Source: Auricularia sp. M13 (Eukaryota > Basidiomycota > Agaricomycetes > Auriculariales > Auriculariaceae). Taken from it: 64,000 nt of DNA. The stretch's first letter is position 1, and each line of letters opens with the position of its first letter. This document shows positions 58,601 to 64,000 of this stretch, in pieces. The DNA lies in NCBI GenBank assembly GCA_037042915.1, contig CM073193.1, forward strand, positions 2,108,001 through 2,172,000, read 5' to 3'. The position numbers were made by a program, and so were the translations under genes. The notes below the pieces were generated by a model that was given only the letters and a program-made list of their open reading frames with translations, was not told the DNA's origin and made no database searches.

Positions 58601-59710
58601 TCACGGAGGCGCGCGACGACCGAGTAGCGGTACCCGCTGCGGCGAGTGCCCCGACGCATCGCCGAGCGCAAAGGCGCCGTCGCCGACGGCTGCGCATTCG
58701 CGGCCGCACCCCGGTGACCAGCGCCCACGCCGCCGCAAACTGGCCCATGAAGTTGGGGTGCAGCGCGGGCGCTGCGACCCGACCTCACCCGGCGCCTCGA
58801 TAGGCAGCGCCGGCAAGCTCTCCTTCGCCGCCCGGGACCGCGACACACGGGACGATGACGACGCGGGCACCTGGGACGTGACCGACGCGGCGCGGGAACG
58901 AGAAGGCGGCGCGCGCGCGCCCGATACCGGCGCCTTGGAGCCCTTGCCCGTCTTGGTCCCGAACCCGAGCGGGGCGCGCAGGTCCTTCCAAGAGCACTTT
59001 ACCTTCCGACGCGAGCACTCGAGGCACGCCGCCAGCCCCTGCGCCGGAAGGCAGTCGTCGTCGCGGTCCGCACAACGGCTGCACGGCTGCCCATTGTCAG
59101 ATATCACAACCCGCGCAGGACGATGGTAACTACTCACCGAGGTCGGGACCCCATGGCGGTCTATCAGACCCTCCGCGAACGCCCGGTCCCACGCATGTCG
59201 GCGGTCGCGCAGAGCGGGTTGCTCCTCCACGCCGGGCGGGGGTGTCCGTGGCCGACGCGGGTGATGCAACACAGAGCCCAACGACGGCGGCACAGGAGCG
59301 GGCGGCATCCGCACAGCAGACGATGAGCGCGGCCGACGAGCAAGCGGCGCCGAGGGAACAGACGGAGCGGGCGCCGACGGTCGGGACGAAGACGACGCTG
59401 GCGCAGGACGGCGCGGCCGAGGAACAACAACCGACGGCGGCGGCGGCGCGGACCTCTCGCACTCGGCGTACAGCGGGTGCCCGGGCGGGATCTTCAGCGT
59501 CGAGCAACGGGTCCTGAACACGGCATCCGATGGCAGAGGCGGGAGGCGAAGCGCCAGCGGACGAACTTGCTCGGATAGCGCGGCGGGCACGGACAAAAAC
59601 GGCGACAGGAGAGCGTCCGCGGGCGACGAGCAAGCAGCCAGACCGAGAGCAAGAGCACGGGCCGACGGCAACAGCGAGAAAAGCAGGCGGCGCTCGACGC
59701 CGAACTCCAA
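58601..59710 (-). CDS. LTR-2 antisense frame with six-cysteine motif
   Basis: An open antisense frame of up to 369 codons, rich in proline, serine and arginine. CSRCADRDDDC and CLECSRRKVKC give C-x2-C-x6-C-x8-C-x2-C-x6-C near 58985-59085, the spacing of Zn2Cys6 clusters. A shorter frame near the 3' LTR (59730-59936) lies upstream on the same strand and starts MPSADRADDARDDQRS. High GC means long open frames arise easily, so the cysteine motif shared with LTR-1 and LTR-3 is the main support. Confidence 0.55.
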   Translation of the reverse strand: MEFGVERRLLFSLLPSARALALGLAACSSPADALLSPFLSVPAALSEQVRPLALRLPPLPSDAVFRTRCSTLKIPPGHPLYAECERSAPPPPSVVVPRPRRPAPASSSSRPSAPAPSVPSAPLARRPRSSSAVRMPPAPVPPSLGSVLHHPRRPRTPPPGVEEQPALRDRRHAWDRAFAEGLIDRHGVPTSVSSYHRPARVVISDNGQPCSRCADRDDDCLPAQGLAACLECSRRKVKCSWKDLRAPLGFGTKTGKGSKAPVSGARAPPSRSRAASVTSQVPASSSSRVSRSRAAKESLPALPIEAPGEVGSQRPRCTPTSWASLRRRGRWSPGCGRECAAVGDGAFALGDASGHSPQRVPLLGRRAPP

Positions 59711-60102
59711 CTGTCGGTCGCGGGCCAGGTCACGGTGCGCAGCGGGGATGCCAGGGTCGCCGGCGCGCGGCGGCGATGCGGTCCATGGCGTCGGTCAGGA
59801 CAACGATGCGGGCCTCCATATCCACGGTCCGGGCGCGCGAGAGCACAAAGTCGGGCAGCACGGGCACCCAGGCGGGTGCTCCGCCACTGCGCTGGTCGTC
59901 GCGGGCGTCGTCTGCGCGGTCTGCAGAGGGCATGGTGGTGGTAAGAGGACAAGAAGCAGATTGACAGGCCGAAGCTTTATGTCCAACCGCGAACTGAATT
60001 GCCATTCAGTCCGCGGCGCCCTCGGCCCGTTGTTTCGTCCTCCCCGCCTTTCGCCTCTCGCCCTCGGACGCTCTCTCGGCTCGCGGCTTGAAAGGGGGGT
60101 TA

Positions 60103-60961
60103 TGTTGCGGTCATCACGGCCGTCGCAAGCTCTGTCCGCTTGCCCGCGGGTTTTACGCCGCTTCGCCGAGCGTTCGGTCGCTGCTGTATACAGTCGGCGC
60201 ACTGTTTATCCTCGGACGGAGACTCGGCCATGGGTTATACGCCTAGAGCTGCTCACCTCGGGATATGATCGACGCGCCGCTCTCTACCTGTCTAGAGGGT
60301 GAGACGACCTCGGCGCATACCCCAATTCGGCTCGGTGGAGGCTTCTTCTCCTCGGACCAGGGTTCGGCAGCTTTCCCCTCGCTGTATATGTCGGATACGG
60401 GCGTTACGGTGCTCGGGACAAGCTCCAGGACCACCTTTGGACCTGGGGCTGACTCGGCGGGTCATCTTGAGCGGCCTCGGAGAGTCGGGAACGCCTCTAT
60501 TGGACTTCTCGTGGGTGCGGTACTCCTCGGATGGATAGTAGGCTGGTTATCATCGCCTGATACAAGCTCGGCTATACCCTCGGACCCTCGGCCCGTGGCC
60601 TCAACAGTGCGGCGCTCTCCCCGTGTACTTGGGAGGTGCCCTCCTTCTCGGTCCGTACCCTCGGTGGATGTGTGTGCGTGTGTAGCATACCTCGGCACCT
60701 TCACCCTATCTCGGACCACGTTCGACTGGAGGTGTGGTATGGTTTTGGCACCATGGGAGACGACGGTGGGTGGACCCTTTAGCTCCGGGATCACCCTGGA
60801 CCGGATCAGCGGACCTTGGGGAGGGGTATATAGGTTGTAGGGTGTAGATGCGTGTACCCTAGGTTTGGTCTGGTCAATTGTACCGCTTGTCCGTTCTTCC
60901 TCGTCCCTCTCTCCTCCCTTGGGCGTCGGTCTCGGCGAGTGACGAGCGCTCTGCCGTGACA
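60103..60961 (+). repeat. 3' LTR of LTR-2
   Basis: 859 bp, practically identical to 56646-57504. Preceded by AAAGGGGGGTTA and followed by TTGTC. Confidence 0.92.
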
Positions 60962-61465
60962 TTGTCCCTACTGTATCGATAGTGTTCATATCCGGTTCGC
61001 TCCACTCGTCTTAGTCATTCGCCTCTCGTCATTCGCCCGATCCCCCGATACCTTACCCACTCGCTCTTACTCATCCTATCGGCCGATGACGACGATCTCT
61101 ATTGATCTGAGGCCCCTTCTCCTTCGTCTCTAGGATACACTCCGAGTACTTCGGATCACCTCCCCAAGTATAAAAGACCCTCGACTTTGTATCTAGCTCC
61201 CCAGTTACGAAATCGACATAGTCGTGCCCCTCGCACACTCTATCTCTCTCTCTCTCGACTTCGCCTCTGGGTTCTCCCTTCGCCCGACTTACTCGTCTGA
61301 GTCCTCTGCTGTTCGCGGTCCCTTCGGTCGTGCTACTCGACGTAGCCGGTGTGCTCAATAACGCACCGAAGGCTCTAGTTGTTCGTTCGAGTGTTCTCTG
61401 CGCCCGGACGTTCGACTATCCTTGCAACCAAACCCCCAAGGCACAGCAGGCTTAACAGCCATTGA

Positions 61466-61785
61466 ATAATACGTGCTGGCGGACCCTGCTGTATGGCCTG
61501 CTGGAGAGCGTTGACAAGTCCTCGGGTAACAGGTTGACACATGGTGAAGCCAATGTCATCACCATGCGGCCGACCTTGGCGATGTGCGAGACAGCGTCGG
61601 CGAGCCGCGCGTCCTGCTCCGTTCCGCGCATCATCGAGCCGATATCATGATCTCGTACTCTGCGTCGCGCGCCGCCGCCTCTTGAAGCTGCGCAGCGTCG
61701 TCTGATTATCTGTTCGAAGCTAGTGCACGTGGCAGGAAAAAGACGACGCGAACGTGAGAAGGAGCGGGTTGCATTCGGTCCGTGC
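61466..61785. other. Helitron 3' flank, no recognised gene
   Basis: Follows the Helitron stop codon. A minus-strand reading (about 61500-61640: MMRGTEQDARLADAVSHIAK) looks mildly coding but matches no family I recognise. A CTAG at about 61717 with a short palindrome ahead of it is a weak candidate for the Helitron 3' terminus. Confidence 0.4.
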
Positions 61786-63188
61786 TGTTCAAAATTCTTT
61801 TAGGACGAGGCCGCCGTCGTGCGCGCGCCTTCGCGTCGACGTCGAGCCCCCCTCTTTGGCTTCGTCGAAGGCAGACTGCGCCTGGATCGTGCCCATGACG
61901 TTCTGCTTCACGGCAGGCGGGACGGGCCCGTCGGACGCGTTCTCGTTGAGGTACGCTACGCCGAGGTTGGACGTCATGATGATGACCGTGTTGCGGAAGT
62001 CAACAACGCGGCCCTGGCCATCTGTGAGGCGGCCGTCGTCCAGCACTTGCAGGAAGAGCGTAACGAATTTGTGCGAGGCTTTCTCGATTCTAGTAATGTG
62101 ATGTCAGCATGCTATTGCCAAGGTGGGATGAGGGAGACGCGACTTACTCATCAATGAGAGAACGGCTTGTGGCGGACATATTCGGTGACTTGGCCGCCTT
62201 GGTCATGCCCGACGTAGCCCGGAGGAGCACCGATGAGCCTTGACACGGAATACTTTTCGGAGTACTCGGAGCCGTCGGTGCGAATCATGGCGTCGGGCGA
62301 GTCGAACAGAAGTTGTGCGAGCTAGAAATCTCGTCAGCACTGAACCAGTCATGCCAGAACAGAAGCAACATACCGTCTTACTCATGATCGTCTTGCCCGT
62401 GCCACTCGGACCGGCGAGGAGGAAGCTCGCGATGGGACGGCCAGCATTCCTCAGACCCGAGCGCAACAGTCGGATGGCGTTCGCGACGGCCTTGACCGCC
62501 TCAGGCTGACCGACGACCAACTCTCCAATGATCTTCTCCATCTTGAGCAGCTTTTCCTTCTCGCTCGCGACCAGTCTTGTCACAGGGATGCCCGTCCAGC
62601 GGCTGACAATCTCCGCGATGGTTTCAGGCGTGACGACGTCCGTGCCGCCGGTCTCGCCCTCCTCGGCGGCCTTGCGCGCCTCGAGCTGCTCGAGCTTCTT
62701 CTGCAGGTCGGGGATGGCGTAGTAGCGCAGGTCGGAGACCGTCGCGAGGTCGTACCGGCGCTCGGCGTCGTCTGCCTTGGCCTTGAGCTCGTCGATACGC
62801 CGGCGCACGTTGGCGATCTCGTCGCCGCGCTTCTTCTGGTCCTCGTACGTGGCCTTGAGCGGACGCAGCTGCTCGTCGAGGTCCGCGCGCGCCTTGCGGG
62901 AGGCCGCGAGCCGGTCCTTGGACGCGACGTCCTTCTCGCGCTCCAGTGCATGGATCTCGACGTCCACCTCGAGCTTGCGCCGCTCGAGTTTGTCGATAGC
63001 TTCGGGCGCCGTCTCGCGCGTCACGCGAACACTGGAAAGCACCAAGTCAGCAAAGATTACATACATTTGAGGGAGCTGTAGACGTACCTTGCGCAAGCCT
63101 CATCGACGAGGTCAATCGCAGCATCGGGAAGACGTCTCGCAGTGAGGTACCGCTTGGCCAGTGTCGCGGCTGCGACGAGCGAGCCGTC
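61786..63188 (-). pseudogene. HSP104: HSP104/ClpB disaggregase fragment, broken
   Basis: Hsp104 is a hexameric AAA+ disaggregase of about 900 residues. Only the middle is here. Exons: 63188-63088, 63031-62374, 62331-62148 and 62089 to about 61786. They give [20 protein letters not shown], the coiled-coil middle domain (DKLERRKLEVDVEIHALERE), SRWTGIPVTRL, Walker A of NBD2 (LLAGPSGTGKT) and [16 protein letters not shown]. The N-domain and NBD1 are missing. In exon 3 roughly 7-8 bases are lost where VVLIDE should be, so the Walker B part reads into stops. After VMGTIQAQ, sequence is lost up to a LDVDAKA-like scrap, and the C-terminus is absent. Introns are kept, so it is a DNA-level copy and not a retrocopy. 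Confidence 0.87.
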
Positions 63189-63481
63189 TTCCGGCCATTT
63201 TCCGGCCGCGGGTTGTGTTCTTTGGTCGACGGAAATCAAGTCGGCGTGAGCATAGCCGTCGCGGTTGTAATCACACGCGTCACGAGCTTCAGCATCAACT
63301 TTGGTATGCAGACAGCAGTGTTCAACGTGTATGGGCAGCTACAGGTGTGTAATGCATTCGTGGGCGACCGCGGAAGGGAAGGCGCGGAAACAGAATTCGC
63401 GGTCCGCCACAAGCCCGTCCGTCACCTACTACGACAGGGCCCAACGGTTTCACAGACATGCCTCTGATCCAATCGTTTACA
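63189..63481. other. Junction beyond the HSP104 fragment
   Basis: HSP104 similarity stops abruptly near 63188. A plus-strand frame (63213-63467) with a hydrophobic stretch ([20 protein letters not shown]) looks mildly coding but lacks an ATG and a recognised family. It could be part of another broken gene. Confidence 0.35.
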
Positions 63482-64000
63482 ATGGCCTCAGACAATTTGA
63501 GCGACGAGGAAGGTTAGTGCATCCCATCTATAAAAAGTTACGACTCATACTGTGCCCAGCCCATTGTTCATGTGCTGAAGCTGGTTCGGTCTGCAAAGTC
63601 GCGTCTGGGTTACGCAGCCTCACGTATGACCAGATACCTCAAGATTACTTAACCGTGTGTCGATGCTCAAACGCTTGTTGTCTGGAAGTGATTAATACTG
63701 TTACAGTGCTATATCTCATTATTTAATCCCTTTGCACTTTCCCGACTTCCGAATGTCGCCCTGGATACAGATGGGAACCTACTGCCATACGCATACCTGG
63801 GGCATTATATGACTTTGTTGCAGTGGATTGATACCGCTATGTGCTCGTTCCCTCGTCAAGGTTTCACCGCGAGGGCTTTGCACAAAACGGGTGCAGCTGC
63901 AATTTCGTTGTACATGAGGCTGGTACAGGAGCTGAAGGAATCGCCTCTAGGGTGTGAATGGCTACGTAGGCACTATTTCGTCTTATTCAACTGGATTACA
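63482..64000 (+). CDS. 5' part of an unrecognised gene, cut by the window edge
   Basis: Three exons in agreeing phase: 63482-63512 (MASDNLSDEE), 63560-63654 and 63707 to the edge. Donors are GTTAGT and GTGTGT, acceptors CCCAG and TTACAG. The third exon is open for all 98 codons visible and reads FNPFALSRLPNVALD, then LGHYMTLLQWIDTAMCSF and later EWLRRHYFVLFNWIT. No family is recognised. The even phase and the long open last exon support a real gene; exon 2 is the least certain. Confidence 0.45.

Larger units (their letters stand above)
56646..60961 (+). mobile_element. LTR-2: gag/pol-less LTR element inside an LTR
   Basis: LTRs of 859 bp each (56646-57504 and 60103-60961) start TGTTGCGG and end CCGTGACA. 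I saw about one difference between them, so insertion is very recent. Target duplication TTGTC (56641-56645 and 60962-60966). The primer site AGACCAAACCT (57507-57517) is complementary to AGGTTTGGTCT (57404-57414) in the LTR, 36 bases after a TATATA. The 2.6-kb interior has no gag, RT or integrase, only antisense frames with a six-cysteine motif. Same family as LTR-3 though the LTR is longer. Confidence 0.92.
37702..61457 (+). mobile_element. LTR-1: Ty3/gypsy chromovirus, split by two insertions
   Basis: LTRs begin TGTTACG and end TTAACA, and the element is flanked by the duplicated target GCCAT (37697-37701 and 61458-61462). The 5' LTR is 37702-38427 (726 bp). The 3' LTR is 56411-61457, also 726 bp once the inserted LTR-2 and its duplication are set aside. 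The two LTRs differ at only about three places I noticed, so the insertion is young. Internal parts are gag and pol (38460-44040) and antisense frames further right. Insertions: the palindromic element 45068-55881 in the body and LTR-2 56646-60961 in the 3' LTR. It is broken by these insertions and by a few further breaks in the pol region. Confidence 0.93.
56411..61457 (+). repeat. 3' LTR of LTR-1, interrupted by LTR-2
   Basis: Two parts, 56411-56645 and 60967-61457, flank LTR-2 and its duplicated TTGTC. Together they equal the 726-bp 5' LTR. A polypurine run (AAAGGGGGGATAC) precedes it. Confidence 0.92.
30830..61465 (+). mobile_element. Helitron (rolling-circle DNA transposon), carrying nested insertions
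   Basis: Helitrons transpose by rolling-circle replication using a Rep/helicase protein. The coding part is certain; the ends are not. The left part has 30-bp direct repeats at 30838-30943. The right part resumes after the inserted LTR element at 61458 with GCCAT and then TGA, the stop of the Rep/helicase frame. A 3' hairpin plus CTRR end was searched for beyond 61466; CTAG at about 61717 preceded by GCTGCGCAGC is a weak candidate. About 23.8 kb of the span is foreign insertion, so the original element was probably 7-8 kb or somewhat more if gene fragments were captured. Confidence 0.7.

Noticed and set aside
1-64000. CRISPR arrays, bacterial operons or riboswitches
   Set aside because: The window is eukaryotic with spliceosomal introns; no spaced short repeat array of CRISPR type is present.

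Overview
The window is nuclear DNA of a filamentous fungus, most likely an Agaricomycete (Basidiomycota). The genes are dense and split by many introns of about 45-65 bases. Their donors are of the GTRNGT type (GTACGT, GTGCGT, GTGAGT), acceptors end in YAG, and several small exons occur. The protein families (URB1, OBAP/DUF1264, FUR1, ALG2, a 1,450-residue PPR protein, coilin, an F-box protein with a leading coiled coil, CE4 deacetylase, HSP104) and the transposons (Helitron, chromodomain Ty3/gypsy elements) fit that group. Exon borders below were derived by hand from splice signals, reading phase and remembered family sequences; no alignment or database search was run.

Host part, 1-30.5 kb. 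URB1 (minus, cut by the left edge) is followed by a poorly coding stretch of about 4.5 kb holding one doubtful small gene and a decayed hairpin. Then come an OBAP-like gene (minus), a single-pass membrane protein (plus), a small zinc-finger protein (minus), uracil phosphoribosyltransferase (plus, 11 exons), the ALG2 mannosyltransferase (plus), a mutated scrap of the 18S rRNA 3' end, a giant PPR protein (plus), coilin (minus), a secreted M28 aminopeptidase (plus), a small coiled-coil protein (plus), an EPS1-like ER thioredoxin/PDI protein (plus), an F-box protein (minus), a GFA-domain protein (minus) and a 5'-truncated chitin/polysaccharide deacetylase (minus). These are unrelated housekeeping and accessory genes rather than a pathway cluster. 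Coilin and the aminopeptidase diverge from a shared 594-bp region.

Mobile part, 30.8-61.5 kb. This is a nested stack. A Helitron with a five-exon Rep/helicase gene was entered at its stop codon by a Ty3/gypsy chromovirus (LTR-1, 37702-61457, target duplication GCCAT). LTR-1 was in turn entered twice. A giant palindromic DNA element (45068-55881, 8-bp duplication TTCGCCGG) sits in its body, and a gag/pol-less LTR element (LTR-2, 56646-60961, duplication TTGTC) sits in its 3' LTR. The palindrome was itself entered by another gag/pol-less LTR element (LTR-3, 45896-50961, duplication CTGCA) and by an 861-bp TA-flanked foldback element; a second copy of that foldback lies inside LTR-3. All three LTR elements show a Tf1/sushi-like self-priming signature and carry antisense reading frames with a six-cysteine motif.

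Right end, 61.5-64 kb. An intron-bearing, frame-broken fragment of HSP104 (minus) is followed by the start of an unrecognised gene (plus) that runs off the right edge.
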